This document shows, piece after piece, positions 53,494 to 62,591 of a stretch of 64,000 bases of DNA (positions within the stretch are counted from its first letter, which is position 1; every line of letters starts with the position of its first letter). A model generated the notes under the pieces. The model ran no database searches and was not told where the DNA came from. It worked only from the letters and a program-made list of their open reading frames with translations. The DNA comes from Pseudomonas trivialis (lineage in GTDB: Bacteria > Pseudomonadota > Gammaproteobacteria > Pseudomonadales > Pseudomonadaceae): the NCBI RefSeq assembly GCF_001439805.1, contig NZ_JYLK01000002.1, forward strand, positions 124,001 to 188,000, read 5' to 3'. The position numbers were made by a program, and so were the translations under genes.

Positions 53494-53676
53494 CTATTCG
53501 TTCTCGGCGTGGACTTCAAGCATCCATTCGTGACCATCCGTTTGCAGGATGAAATTAATCGGCCGGCAACAGACCGGGCAATCTTCGATATAGCTCTGAT
53601 CGCCACCGGAAAGATCCAGCACCGCCTCTGCCGGCTCGCCACAATAAGGACAATCATACGGTTCAGTTTCCAGCAT
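53494..53676 (-). CDS. CPXCG-motif cysteine-rich protein
   Basis: A 60-residue protein with a four-Cys zinc-ribbon layout, CPYCG at 9-13 and CPVC at 33-36, typical of the CPXCG family found across gammaproteobacteria. Role unknown. Divergent from the acyltransferase gene; co-directional with and just ahead of the DUF2007 gene. Confidence 0.88.
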   Translation of the reverse strand: MLETEPYDCPYCGEPAEAVLDLSGGDQSYIEDCPVCCRPINFILQTDGHEWMLEVHAENE

Positions 53677-53809
53677 CGCAGTCTCCCAGGTGACTTGTGC
53701 GTATAATCGCCGGTCTATTTACAGGGCTATTGATCGGCCGGGCCAATTACCCGCGCCGCACCCTGGTATTTCCTTTACTTACCCTAGCCGTTTCCAACAA
53801 GAGAGCATG

Positions 53810-54973
53810 ATGGGCGAATTCGATACCATCCGACCTTACAACGACAGCGAAGTCCCGGCAGTGCTGGCACGTCTGTTCAGCGACAAGGCCTTTCTGGACA
53901 TCCTGACCCACTTCCGCTTCCCCCGCTTCGCCGGCACCCTGGGCTGGCTGCTCAAGCCGATGATAGCCCGCAAGCTGCGCCGTGAATTCGCCGGCGTCAC
54001 CACCGTGGCCACGCTGCAGGACAAGGTCGAGTACTACGTCGACCACACCATTGACCGCGCGACGGACGGCGTGACCTACACCGGCGTCGAACAGCTCAAG
54101 TCCGGCACCGCGTACCTGTTCCTGGCCAACCACCGCGATATCGTGATGGACCCGGCCTTCGTCAACTATGCCGTGTACCACGCCGGCCTGCCGACGCCAC
54201 GCATCGCCATCGGTGACAACCTGCTGCAAAAGCCGTTTGTCAGCGACCTGATGCGCCTGAACAAGAGCTTCATCGTGCACCGCTCGATCACCGGGCGAAA
54301 GGAAAAGATGGCGGCGTATCATTTGCTGTCGGCCTACATCAATCATTCGATCCGCAGCGATTGCCAGTCGATCTGGATCGCCCAGGCGGAAGGCCGCGCC
54401 AAGGATGGGGATGATCGCACCGAATCGGCGATCCTCAAGATGTTCCACGTGAGCCGCAAGGATGAGCCGTTTGCCGAGGTGATCCAGTCGCTGAACCTGA
54501 CACCGGTGTCCATCAGCTACGAGTACGACCCCTGCGATACCGCCAAGGCGCGCGAGCTGTATATCCGCGCCACCACCGGCACCTACAGCAAGGCCCCGGG
54601 CGAGGACGATGTGAGCATTGCGTTGGGCATCACCGGCTACAAGGGCCGCGTGCACATCAACTTCGCACCGCCGATCACCGAGCGCTTCGAGGACACCAAG
54701 CTGCTGGCCGTGGAAATGGACCGGCAGATTCTCGGCGGTTACCGGTTGTTCCCGGTGCATTACCTGGCGTATGCGCAGTGGGCCGATGCAGACCCGCAAT
54801 TGCAGGTGCCGACCGCGGCTGAAGTCTTCCCGGCGGATGAGCTGGCCAAGGCGAAGGCGGAATGGGAAAGGCGTTTGAATGAGTGCCCAGCGGAACACCG
54901 GCCCTACCTGGTGACGCAGTACGCAACGCCGGTGCGCAACCAGTACCGCGTCAAAGCCGGAATCCCTCTGTAA
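53810..54973 (+). CDS. PlsC-type 1-acyl-glycerol-3-phosphate acyltransferase-like protein
   Basis: A 387-residue protein with a PlsC/LPLAT acyltransferase domain: catalytic FLANHRDIVMDPAF (HxxxxD-type, NHRDIVMD), FIVHRSITGRKEK, IWIAQAEGRAKDGDDRT (EGR motif) and LTPVSISYEYDPCD. It is longer than standard PlsC and is annotated as an acyltransferase in other pseudomonads; the acceptor is unproven. ATG at 53810 is chosen over one at 53807 because it gives better spacing to AAGAGAG. Confidence 0.88.
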   Translation: MGEFDTIRPYNDSEVPAVLARLFSDKAFLDILTHFRFPRFAGTLGWLLKPMIARKLRREFAGVTTVATLQDKVEYYVDHTIDRATDGVTYTGVEQLKSGTAYLFLANHRDIVMDPAFVNYAVYHAGLPTPRIAIGDNLLQKPFVSDLMRLNKSFIVHRSITGRKEKMAAYHLLSAYINHSIRSDCQSIWIAQAEGRAKDGDDRTESAILKMFHVSRKDEPFAEVIQSLNLTPVSISYEYDPCDTAKARELYIRATTGTYSKAPGEDDVSIALGITGYKGRVHINFAPPITERFEDTKLLAVEMDRQILGGYRLFPVHYLAYAQWADADPQLQVPTAAEVFPADELAKAKAEWERRLNECPAEHRPYLVTQYATPVRNQYRVKAGIPL

Positions 54974-55002
54974 GCCCGTCACACAGGGGTGTTGCAGTGA
55001 TC

Positions 55003-55260
55003 TTAGAAATGGGTGCTGAGCCAGGACAGGACCAGCGCCAGCCCGAGACCTGCAAATCCTACACGGTAAGCCAGGCGATGCGCCCGCTCGATGCGCACAT
55101 CCAGAAAAAGCATGGGCTGGTCGATCGCGCGCTCTTCGCTCTGGGCGGTGAGGTCGGCCATTGCACGCTGCTCGCAAAAACGCGCGATGAACAGCAGCGC
55201 CGCCGCGAGGCCGGCCAGCAATAGAGCCATGACATTGATCAACAGTGCGGGCAGCGCCAT
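55003..55260 (-). CDS. Small two-helix membrane protein, hypothetical
   Basis: An 85-residue protein with TM segments at about 4-25 (ALLINVMALLLAGLAAALLFIA) and 65-82 (VGFAGLGLALVLSWLS), separated by a charged linker. GAGG lies 6 bases before the ATG at 55260; an earlier in-frame ATG would add up to 15 residues. No family recognised. Confidence 0.6.
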   Translation of the reverse strand: MALPALLINVMALLLAGLAAALLFIARFCEQRAMADLTAQSEERAIDQPMLFLDVRIERAHRLAYRVGFAGLGLALVLSWLSTHF

Positions 55261-55441
55261 CGCAAACCTCGGTGAACCCATACTCTGATATCCATTCGGA
55301 TACACACCCGAACGGTAGTGGCGCCCTGCGCCGGTAATGATCCCTCTCCCTTGCTATTAATGTATCGAGTAATTTACAGCGTCACCTGAACGTCACCTTA
55401 ACAAGCCATTCTGTTGCCCTTCGAACGCCCGGGAGCTTGTC

Positions 55442-55651
55442 ATGTTGCATGCGCAGAACCAGGACCGCTTGTATCTGGTCGCCCAAAGTGATGAACAGGA
55501 GACGCTGATCGGCAGCCTCGCGTTCAACGTCCAGGACCGCCACTGGCTGGTGTACTGCGCCCTGGGCGGGCACCAACATGCGGACTGGCCGGAGCTGGAT
55601 CTGCTCACGGGCGTGAGCATGCTGGACTTCCACGTCGACAGCGCCGCGTGA
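55442..55651 (+). CDS. Small hypothetical protein
   Basis: A 69-residue soluble protein (MLHAQNQDRLYLVAQSDEQ...) with no recognised domain. A GGAG ribosome site lies 7 bases upstream and a strong terminator 13 bases downstream, which supports it as a real gene. Function unknown. Confidence 0.6.
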   Translation: MLHAQNQDRLYLVAQSDEQETLIGSLAFNVQDRHWLVYCALGGHQHADWPELDLLTGVSMLDFHVDSAA

Positions 55652-55659
55652 AGAAACGC

Positions 55660-55704
55660 CGGGCGAAAAAAAACCGGGCTCAGCGATGAGCCCGGTTTTT
55701 TTTG
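55660..55704. terminator. Bidirectional rho-independent terminator
   Basis: AAAAAAAACCGGGCTCA-GCGA-TGAGCCCGGTTTTTTTT, a perfect stem flanked by A and T runs between the convergent 55442 gene and the YajG-like lipoprotein gene. Confidence 0.92.
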
Positions 55705-55712
55705 TGAACGGC

Positions 55713-56300
55713 TTACTGCTGCGAGCTGAGCAACTGGCCGATGCTGGGGTCCTTGAACAGACGGGTCAGCGCGTCGCTGAGCACATCACTGACCAGCTTG
55801 GTGTTGGTTTCCTGGTTCGGCGACATGCCAAAGCGCTGGTTGAGCGACGCCGCATAACGGCCGCTGTAGCGACGGGTACCGGCGCTGACATCGGACTTGA
55901 ACGTGGCACCGATGGAGGCTTCCGTCACGTACAGACCTTCCTTGGGCGACTGGTATTTCAGTTCGGCCAGGGTAACGGTCAGTTGAGGCGCACCCGGCGA
56001 AGTGGTCGGCGTGAACCCCAGCAGGCGCACGGCGGCTTCCGCCTGGGCCTGCAGCTTGGGCAGCACGTCCTGGCCGTTCACCGAAATCAATGCGGTCTCC
56101 GGGTACAGGCCGCCGCGCGAGCCCAGGGTTGGCGATGGACGACCGTCCACCACACGCACCGACACCGGCTGACCATGCCCCACCGGCGCCAGCTGCGTGG
56201 TGATCTTCGGTTGCGGGCTGAGTTGTTGCGGGCTGTTGGCGCAGCCAACCAGGGTCAAACTGGTCACAGTGATCAAACCGAACAACAGGCGTTGCAACAT
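55713..56300 (-). CDS. YajG-family lipoprotein
   Basis: A 195-residue lipoprotein (MLQRLLFGLITVTSLTLVGCANSP, lipobox LVGC) of the YajG family (DUF/PF03923). The ATG at 56300 is chosen because GGAG lies 8 bases upstream; the ATG two codons earlier is too close to it. Function unknown; located in the outer membrane by analogy. Confidence 0.88.
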   Translation of the reverse strand: MLQRLLFGLITVTSLTLVGCANSPQQLSPQPKITTQLAPVGHGQPVSVRVVDGRPSPTLGSRGGLYPETALISVNGQDVLPKLQAQAEAAVRLLGFTPTTSPGAPQLTVTLAELKYQSPKEGLYVTEASIGATFKSDVSAGTRRYSGRYAASLNQRFGMSPNQETNTKLVSDVLSDALTRLFKDPSIGQLLSSQQ

Positions 56301-56481
56301 ACTCATTTCTCCAGGACTAGATGCAAACAGGGCGCCAGTATAACGGTGCACGCGCGCCACTCACCAGCGATCCTGAACGGCAGCTGAAGCCACGGCGAAA
56401 TTACAATTTCGCATAAATTCGTCATTCCAGTGTCATGGCAGACTGGCAACCTTCAAGCATGTAACACAACCGGTACACGCC

Positions 56482-56715
56482 ATGCGCCTGCTCAAATCGT
56501 TGTTCATGTCACACACCCGTCACCGTCAGTTCGCGTTGCTCGACGCGAAGGGCCATTGCCTGGCCTTCAAGCAATGCAGCCTGCCACCTGTCGGCGAAGG
56601 CTGGGTGGAAGTCACCGAGACGCGCCTGTGCTGGATGCACCGCCCACTGCCCGCCAGCGCCCGGGTTCGGCCGCAGGTCGCGCACGCACATTCGCGCCAG
56701 GCGTTGGCCTCCTGA
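56482..56715 (+). CDS. Small hypothetical protein
   Basis: A 77-residue protein (MRLLKSLFMSHTRHRQFALLDAKGHCLAF...) with no signal peptide or domain recognised. An alternative start is Met9. No clear ribosome site is visible, so it is kept on the basis of codon-like composition and a plausible compact fold only. Confidence 0.45.
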   Translation: MRLLKSLFMSHTRHRQFALLDAKGHCLAFKQCSLPPVGEGWVEVTETRLCWMHRPLPASARVRPQVAHAHSRQALAS

Positions 56716-57442
56716 CCACAAGGCTAATAAAAGTCATAAAACACGCCCATTTCTGCGGCGTTCTTCGCTACAATCTCCCCCCGATTATAAGGACGTCTCC
56801 TGATCGGGCCTCGCAGCATCGTTAATGCCTCGGTATTAACCCAAGAATCGCCCACAGAGAGCCGCCCACACAGATCGAGTGAAGCTGGCGTGCTTGCTGT
56901 TTTCCCTGCAAACCACCCGCCTTTACCGCATCTGCCAGAGCTGCCATTGCGCTCGGCCACTTGAGTTGTTTGCCCGTTTTGCCGCGTGTCGGCAAAGGTG
57001 TTCCGGACCAGGTGCCAGGCTGAGGCAGCCCTTTTTTGAGGTTCACGTCTTCAAAAGAGCGTGAAAAAACGGGTTTTCACAACTTCACAAGAGTGTGGCG
57101 AGCAAATGAATAGTTTGGCGTTTGTACAAGCACCATCAGCGTCTGGAACAGCCCAACCCCACAGGACCAAGAGCGCCTCAACAACCGGAGCTTGAGCCTG
57201 TCCGCGACGGATTGATTGCACGAATCGCACGCTTTGACCATAAGTCGAATTGCCACAGGCGCCCATGAATGCGTTCATAGGCAGATCAGCCCGGCAGCAA
57301 GCGTGCGCTGGAAGTTGCAAGGAATTGCGAAACGGACATGGCGATCCTGGCCATGGGTAACCTGGGGCAACACGTGAACCGCCCCGTCACTCCTGGCAGC
57401 CATGCCGTCAATTTGGTGCTGCAGATTTTGGAGACGCGTTAA
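56716..57442. other. Long leader / intergenic region before mqo
   Basis: 727 bases with no convincing gene. It contains a TACAAT promoter-like -10 at about 56769-56774, a perfect 7-bp inverted repeat GTGAAAA-AACGGG-TTTTCAC (57061-57080), and a short potential 29-codon frame (MNSLAFVQAPSAS..., from 57106). It may hold the mqo promoter with a long 5' untranslated leader or a small RNA. Confidence 0.5.
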
Positions 57443-58951
57443 ATGGCGCATAACGAAGCAGTCGACGTAGTACTGGTAGGGGCTGGCATCATGAGTGCCA
57501 CCCTGGCCGTGCTGCTCAAAGAGCTCGACCCCGGCCTCAAGCTGGAAGTCGTTGAGCTGATGGACTCGGGTGCCGCGGAGAGTTCCAACCCGTGGAACAA
57601 CGCCGGTACCGGCCACGCCGGCCTGTGTGAGCTGAACTACACGCCGCAGGCTGCCGATGGCTCCATCGACATCAAGAAAGCCGTGCATATCAACACCCAG
57701 TTCGAGGTGTCAAAGCAGTTCTGGGCGTACCTGACCAAAAAGGGCAGCTTTGGCTCGGCCAGATCCTTTATCAGCCCGGTGCCGCACCTGAGCTTCGTGC
57801 AGGGCGAAAGCGGCGTGTCTTTTCTCAGAAAGCGCTTTGAAACCCTCGTGCAGCACCATGCGTTTTCGGACATGCATTACACCGAAGACCGTGGCGAAAT
57901 GGCCGAGTGGATGCCGCTGATGATGCCCGGCCGCCCGCTTGATGAAAAAATCGCGGCCACCCGTGTGATGAACGGCACCGACGTCAACTTCGGCGCCCTG
58001 ACCAACCAGTTGCTCGGTCACCTCACCAGCACGCCGCAGGCCCAGGTCAAGTACTGCAAGCGTGTCACTGGCCTCAAGCGCAACGGTGCCGGCTGGACCG
58101 TGAGCATCAAGGACGTGAACAGCGGCGAAAGCCGCGAAGTCGACGCCAGGTTCGTGTTCCTCGGCGCCGGTGGCGCGGCCCTGCCGCTGCTGCAAGCGTC
58201 GGGCATCGACGAAAGCAAAGGCTTCGGCGGTTTCCCGGTCAGCGGCCAGTGGCTGCGTTGCGACAACCCGGACGTGGTCAAGCATCACCAGGCCAAGGTC
58301 TACAGCCAGGCGGCGGTGGGCTCGCCACCGATGTCCGTGCCGCACCTTGACACCCGCGTGGTGGAGGGCAAGAAATCCCTGCTGTTCGGGCCATACGCCG
58401 GCTTTACCACCAAGTTCCTCAAGTACGGTTCATTCCTCGATTTGCCGATGTCGATTCGCGCCGGCAACATCGGCCCGATGCTGGCCGTGGCGCGCGACAA
58501 CATGGACCTGACCAAATACCTGGTCAGCGAAGTGCGCCAGTCCATGGAACAGCGCCTGGAATCCCTGCGCCGTTTCTATCCGGAAGCCAAGGCTGAAGAC
58601 TGGCGCCTGGAAGTGGCCGGTCAACGGGTGCAGATCATCAAGAAAGACCCGAAGAAAGGCGGTGTGCTGCAATTTGGCACCGAGCTGGTCGCAGCCAAAG
58701 ACGGCTCGCTGGCGGCACTGCTGGGTGCGTCTCCGGGGGCTTCGGTGACTGTTTCGATCATGCTGGAACTGATTGAGCGTTGCTTCCCGGAAAAAGCTGG
58801 CGGCGAATGGGCGGCCAAGCTGCACGAGATCTTCCCGGCGCGGGAGAAAGTGCTGGAGACCGATGCCGAGCTGTATCGCAGGATCAACACGCAGAACAAC
58901 ATCAGCCTGGAGCTGGTTGAACAAGGCGACGAGGCTGAAAGCTACGCTTGA
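57443..58951 (+). CDS. mqo: Malate:quinone oxidoreductase
   Basis: A 502-residue FAD-dependent peripheral membrane enzyme oxidising malate to oxaloacetate and passing electrons to quinone. FAD motif [41 protein letters not shown], and C-terminal [24 protein letters not shown] are diagnostic. GGAG stands 9 bases before the ATG. Followed by a strong terminator. Confidence 0.97.
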   Translation: MAHNEAVDVVLVGAGIMSATLAVLLKELDPGLKLEVVELMDSGAAESSNPWNNAGTGHAGLCELNYTPQAADGSIDIKKAVHINTQFEVSKQFWAYLTKKGSFGSARSFISPVPHLSFVQGESGVSFLRKRFETLVQHHAFSDMHYTEDRGEMAEWMPLMMPGRPLDEKIAATRVMNGTDVNFGALTNQLLGHLTSTPQAQVKYCKRVTGLKRNGAGWTVSIKDVNSGESREVDARFVFLGAGGAALPLLQASGIDESKGFGGFPVSGQWLRCDNPDVVKHHQAKVYSQAAVGSPPMSVPHLDTRVVEGKKSLLFGPYAGFTTKFLKYGSFLDLPMSIRAGNIGPMLAVARDNMDLTKYLVSEVRQSMEQRLESLRRFYPEAKAEDWRLEVAGQRVQIIKKDPKKGGVLQFGTELVAAKDGSLAALLGASPGASVTVSIMLELIERCFPEKAGGEWAAKLHEIFPAREKVLETDAELYRRINTQNNISLELVEQGDEAESYA

Positions 58952-58965
58952 GGTCTGAACGCAAT

Positions 58966-58992
58966 AAAAACGCCCCTCGGGGCGTTTTTTTT
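58966..58992 (+). terminator. Rho-independent terminator of mqo
   Basis: AAAAACGCCCC-TC-GGGGCGTTTTTTTT, 14 bases after the mqo stop. The A run on the other side lets it serve the convergent PA4642-like gene too. Confidence 0.92.
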
Positions 58993-59003
58993 GGCCGGGG
59001 TAA

Positions 59004-59291
59004 TCAGCCGCGGGCTTTTTCGATCAGCTCGATGTACTCGAGCGCGTGGCGCTGGTCCTTGATCAAATCGACGAAGGTCTGACCATGCTCATCCTTGCCA
59101 TCCAGATCCAGGCCGGCGGCCTTGAAAAAGCCGAGGAAGCGCTCGAAGTCATCGATACGCAGGCCACGATAGGCCTTGATCAGCTTGTGCAGGGACGGTG
59201 AAGTCGCATCAACCGGCTCGAAGTCCAGGAACAACTTGATCTGGTCGTCGCCGATCTCGTCACCAATCACCTGTTTCTTATCTTTACGCAT
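59004..59291 (-). CDS. PA4642-family protein
   Basis: A 95-residue conserved Pseudomonas protein (MRKDKKQVIGDEIGDDQIKLFL...), matching in size and sequence style the family named after PA4642 in P. aeruginosa. Acidic, soluble, probably helical. Function unknown. Its position beside mqo is conserved in pseudomonads as far as I know. Confidence 0.85.
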   Translation of the reverse strand: MRKDKKQVIGDEIGDDQIKLFLDFEPVDATSPSLHKLIKAYRGLRIDDFERFLGFFKAAGLDLDGKDEHGQTFVDLIKDQRHALEYIELIEKARG

Positions 59292-59356
59292 TACCGACTC
59301 CAGGCTGCAGACATTTTCACGGGGTCTGAAGTCTACCTTTGCAAGCGATGAAGCGC

Positions 59357-59824
59357 CTAGTCGAACTGGGCCAGCATCCAGTCTTTATACGCAGTTACTT
59401 CAGCATCGCCTTCACGCGGCGCCCAACCGGGTAGTTCACCCTCACCGAGGGCGCGATAAGGGCCTGCCTTGCATTCGAACAGCACCGTGTCAGGTTCCAT
59501 CACCACCAGACTGTGGAACACGCCCGGCGGCAAATCAACACCCAGGCAATCACCGCCAGCCTGCATCACGCGTTTGGCGATCACCTCACCGATGTCGTTG
59601 AAAACCAACAACCCCAGGCGCCCCTTGAGCACCAGCAAGGTTTCCGCTTTGTCCGCGCTCAAATGCCGATGGGGCGGCACGTAGGTGCTGGGCTGCAGGC
59701 CCACGGCCAATCGGTGGCACGGCTCTTCCATCTGATGAAAGTTATGATGATGCCGGCCACGGGGACTGGCCTCCGCTTTCTCGGCCAATTCGGTAAACAG
59801 CGTCTGATCAAGAAAGCGGGTCAT
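59357..59824 (-). CDS. WbuC-family cupin metalloprotein
   Basis: A 155-residue cupin with a His-rich metal motif RHHHNFHQMEEPCHRLAVGL and PHRHLSADKAETLLVLKGRLGLLVF. The WbuC family occurs near polysaccharide genes in some bacteria and as a stand-alone gene here. Substrate unknown. It starts 532 bases from upp and ends just after hpt, in the same direction as hpt. Confidence 0.85.
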   Translation of the reverse strand: MTRFLDQTLFTELAEKAEASPRGRHHHNFHQMEEPCHRLAVGLQPSTYVPPHRHLSADKAETLLVLKGRLGLLVFNDIGEVIAKRVMQAGGDCLGVDLPPGVFHSLVVMEPDTVLFECKAGPYRALGEGELPGWAPREGDAEVTAYKDWMLAQFD

Positions 59825-59827
59825 GAC

Positions 59828-60385
59828 TTACATCCCTTTGACGGCGTAGATGCCATTGGCGTTGCGCCAGTAACCCTTGTAGTCCATGCCGTAACCGAAG
59901 ATGTAACGGTCGATGCAAGGCAGGCCGACGTAATCGGCTTTCAGGTCCGGGCGTGCCTTGCGGTCGTGGTCTTTGTCGATCAGCACGGCGGTGTGCACTT
60001 TACGCGCACCGGCGTGTTTGCAGAAGTCGATGATTGCGCCCAGGGTGTGACCTTCATCAAGGATGTCGTCAATGATCAGCACGTCGCGGTCGATGAACGA
60101 AACTTCCGGCTTGGCCTTCCAGAACAGGTCGCCGCCGCTGGTTTCATTGCGATAGCGGGTGGCGTGCAGGTAGGACGCCTCCAGCGGGAACTGCAGATGG
60201 GTGAGCAGCTTGCCGGCGAAGATCAGGCCGCCGTTCATCACGCAGAACACCACCGGGTTGCTGTCGGCCAGTTCGCGACTGATGTGCGCGCCGACCCTGG
60301 CAATCGCCTCTTCGACTTGCGCTTCGCTGTACAGGCAGTCAGCCTCGCGCATGATTTGACGGATATGCTCGAGATCAGCGGACAT
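59828..60385 (-). CDS. hpt: Hypoxanthine-guanine phosphoribosyltransferase
   Basis: A 185-residue purine salvage enzyme. The PRPP-binding motif VLIIDDILDEGHTLGAIIDF and FCVMNGGLIFAGKL are present. The ATG at 60385 has GGAG upstream; the open frame continuing to 61120 is only antisense to upp. Divergent from upp. Confidence 0.95.
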   Translation of the reverse strand: MSADLEHIRQIMREADCLYSEAQVEEAIARVGAHISRELADSNPVVFCVMNGGLIFAGKLLTHLQFPLEASYLHATRYRNETSGGDLFWKAKPEVSFIDRDVLIIDDILDEGHTLGAIIDFCKHAGARKVHTAVLIDKDHDRKARPDLKADYVGLPCIDRYIFGYGMDYKGYWRNANGIYAVKGM

Positions 60386-60425
60386 GGCGCTCTCCAAGGG
60401 GGTGCTGTGGCAAGAAAAGCGGGCA

Positions 60426-60454
60426 AAGGTACGCATGTGAGCGACAACGTTCAA
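60426..60454 (-). promoter_or_regulatory. Candidate hpt promoter
   Basis: On the minus strand TTGAAC (60449-60454), 17 bases, TACCTT (60426-60431), about 40 bases before the hpt start. Confidence 0.45.
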
Positions 60455-60503
60455 GCCTTTATGGACTAACGTACTTGATTGTCTATAGGACATCATCCTC
60501 GGA

Positions 60504-60515
60504 TAGATTAATCTA
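60504..60515. promoter_or_regulatory. Palindrome upstream of upp
   Basis: TAGATTAATCTA, a perfect 12-base palindrome 35 bases before the upp start, embedding a possible -10 (TAGATT). It could be an operator for the upp-uraA operon; no regulator is known to me for this site. Confidence 0.35.
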
Positions 60516-60550
60516 GGCCGGTTTTTTTGCCCGCCGCCGGAGCCTTTCCC

Positions 60551-61189
60551 ATGCCCACTCGCGAGATCCGCCACCCGCTGATCCAGCACAAGCTCGGCCT
60601 TATGCGCCGCGCCGACATCAGCACGAAGAACTTCCGTGAGCTTGCTCAGGAAGTCGGAGCGTTGCTCACTTACGAAGCCACCAAGGATTTGCCCCTGGAA
60701 ACCTACGAGATCCCCGGTTGGGCCGGTCCCGTCCAGGTGGAGAAAATTGCCGGTAAGAAGATCACTGTGGTGCCGATCCTGCGCGCCGGTATCGGCATGC
60801 TCGAAGGCGTGCTCAGCCTGATCCCGGGCGCCAAGGTCAGCGCCGTGGGCGTGGCCCGCAATGAAGAAACCCTGCAGGCCCACACTTACCTGGAAAAACT
60901 CGTCCCGGAAATCGACGAGCGCCTGGCGATGATCATCGACCCGATGCTCGCCACCGGCAGTTCCATGGTTGCCACCATCGACCTGTTGAAAAAGGCCGGC
61001 TGCAAGGACATTCGCGCCATGGTGCTGGTCGCCGCGCCCGAAGGCATCGCCGCCGTCGAGAAAGCCCACCCGGACGTGCAGATCTACACTGCCTCCATCG
61101 ACGAGCGCCTCAATGAACACGGCTACATCATCCCGGGCCTGGGCGATGCCGGGGACAAGATCTTCGGCACCAAGCAGAAGGACGCGTGA
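60551..61189 (+). CDS. upp: Uracil phosphoribosyltransferase
   Basis: A 212-residue pyrimidine salvage enzyme making UMP from uracil and PRPP. PRPP motif [24 protein letters not shown] and C-terminal uracil site [16 protein letters not shown] are intact. GGAG lies 8 bases before the ATG at 60551. Its partner uraA follows after 2 bases. Confidence 0.97.
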   Translation: MPTREIRHPLIQHKLGLMRRADISTKNFRELAQEVGALLTYEATKDLPLETYEIPGWAGPVQVEKIAGKKITVVPILRAGIGMLEGVLSLIPGAKVSAVGVARNEETLQAHTYLEKLVPEIDERLAMIIDPMLATGSSMVATIDLLKKAGCKDIRAMVLVAAPEGIAAVEKAHPDVQIYTASIDERLNEHGYIIPGLGDAGDKIFGTKQKDA

Positions 61190-61191
61190 CC

Positions 61192-62466
61192 ATGCAGGAT
61201 GAATTCAACGACCCGCTTTGGCGCCAGATCCTGTCTGGCGCACAGATGCTCTTCGTGGCATTTGGCGCGCTGGTGTTGATGCCGCTGATTACCGGCCTTG
61301 ATCCAAACGTGGCGCTGTTCACCGCAGGCCTGGGCACCTTGTTGTTCCAGGTGGTCACCGGGCGGCAGGTGCCGGTGTTCCTGGCATCGAGCTTTGCGTT
61401 TATCACGCCGATCATTCTTGCCAAGGGCCAGTTCGGCCTCGCGGCGACCATGGGCGGGGTGATGGCGGCCGGCTTCGTGTATACCTTCCTCGGCCTGGCG
61501 GTGAAGATCAAAGGCACAGGGTTTATCGACCGGTTGCTGCCGCCGGTAGTGATTGGCCCCGTGATCATTTCCATCGGCCTGGCCATGGCGCCGATTGCAG
61601 CGAACATGGCGATGGGCAAGTCCGGCGACGGTGCCGAGTTGATCCACTACCAGACGGCGATGATGATCTCGATGCCGGCGCTGCTGACCACGTTGATCGT
61701 GGCGGTGTTCGGCAAGGGCATTTTCCGCCTGGTGCCGATCATTTCCGGCGTACTGGTGGGCTTTGCCATGGCGTTCTACTTTGGTGTGGTCGACACGGCC
61801 AAAATCGCCGCCGCCCCCTGGTTCGCCCTGCCCCACTTCACCGCGCCGGAGTTCAACTGGCAGGCGATCCTGTTTATCGTCCCGGTGGCCCTGGCCCCGG
61901 CGATCGAACACATCGGCGGTGTAATTGCGGTGGGCAGCGTGACCGGTCGCGACTACCTGAAAAAGCCCGGCCTGCATCGCACCCTGCTGGGTGACGGCAT
62001 CGCCACCACGGCCGCCGGCCTGTTCGGCGGACCGCCGAACACCACCTACGCCGAAGTGACCGGCGCGGTGATGCTGACCAAGAACTACAACCCGAAGATC
62101 ATGACCTGGGCAGCGGTGTTCGCCATCAGTCTGGCGTTTATCGGCAAGTTCGGCGCACTGCTGCAGAGCATTCCGGTGCCGGTGATGGGCGGGATCCTGT
62201 GCCTGCTGTTCGGCTCGATTGCCGCCGTGGGCATGAACACGCTGATCCGCCACCGGATCGACCTGGGCGAGGCGCGCAATCTGGTGATTGTGTCGGTGAC
62301 CCTGGTGTTCGGCATTGGCGGCGTGCTGGTTGGCACCGGCACCGGCCCGGATGACTTCGGCCTCAAGGGCATCGCCCTGTGTGCGGTGGTGGCGATTGGC
62401 TTGAACCTGCTGCTGCCGGGCAATGATGGCTGGAAACACAAGAAGCCGGATGAGCCGCTGCTCTAA
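61192..62466 (+). CDS. uraA: Uracil permease (NCS2 family)
   Basis: A 424-residue uracil:H+ symporter with about 12-14 TM helices. Family features: TFLASSFAFITPI-like segment (VFLASSFAFITPI), the catalytic Glu region PVALAPAIEHIGGVIAVGSVTGRDYL, and FGGPPNTTYAEVTGAVMLTK. ATG at 61192 preferred to an earlier in-frame GTG at 61186 that overlaps the upp stop. Works with Upp in uracil uptake and salvage. Confidence 0.95.
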   Translation: MQDEFNDPLWRQILSGAQMLFVAFGALVLMPLITGLDPNVALFTAGLGTLLFQVVTGRQVPVFLASSFAFITPIILAKGQFGLAATMGGVMAAGFVYTFLGLAVKIKGTGFIDRLLPPVVIGPVIISIGLAMAPIAANMAMGKSGDGAELIHYQTAMMISMPALLTTLIVAVFGKGIFRLVPIISGVLVGFAMAFYFGVVDTAKIAAAPWFALPHFTAPEFNWQAILFIVPVALAPAIEHIGGVIAVGSVTGRDYLKKPGLHRTLLGDGIATTAAGLFGGPPNTTYAEVTGAVMLTKNYNPKIMTWAAVFAISLAFIGKFGALLQSIPVPVMGGILCLLFGSIAAVGMNTLIRHRIDLGEARNLVIVSVTLVFGIGGVLVGTGTGPDDFGLKGIALCAVVAIGLNLLLPGNDGWKHKKPDEPLL

Positions 62467-62483
62467 TTAACACCGCAAAAACA

Positions 62484-62577
62484 AATGTGGAAGGGGGCTT
62501 GCTCCCGATAGCGGAGTGTCAGTCGATGCATACTTGACTGGAACACCGCCATCGGGAGCAAGCCCCCTCCCACATGG
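62484..62577. repeat. REPIN (paired inverted REP elements)
   Basis: AATGTGGAAGGGGGCTTGCTCCCGATAGCGG and its reverse complement CCGCCATCGGGAGCAAGCCCCCTCCCACAT flank a 31-base centre, between uraA and the convergent hisC gene. Same family as the element at 42.5 kb. Confidence 0.9.
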
Positions 62578-62591
62578 TATTTCAGCGTCTT

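Noticed and set aside
57106..57195. Short peptide frame MNSLAFVQAPSAS... before mqo
   Set aside because: No clear ribosome site and only 29 codons; kept as part of the unexplained leader, not called as a gene.
59828..61120. Upstream extension of hpt by about 245 codons
   Set aside because: The extra part is antisense to upp; Hpt proteins are about 185 residues and a GGAG site precedes the ATG at 60385.
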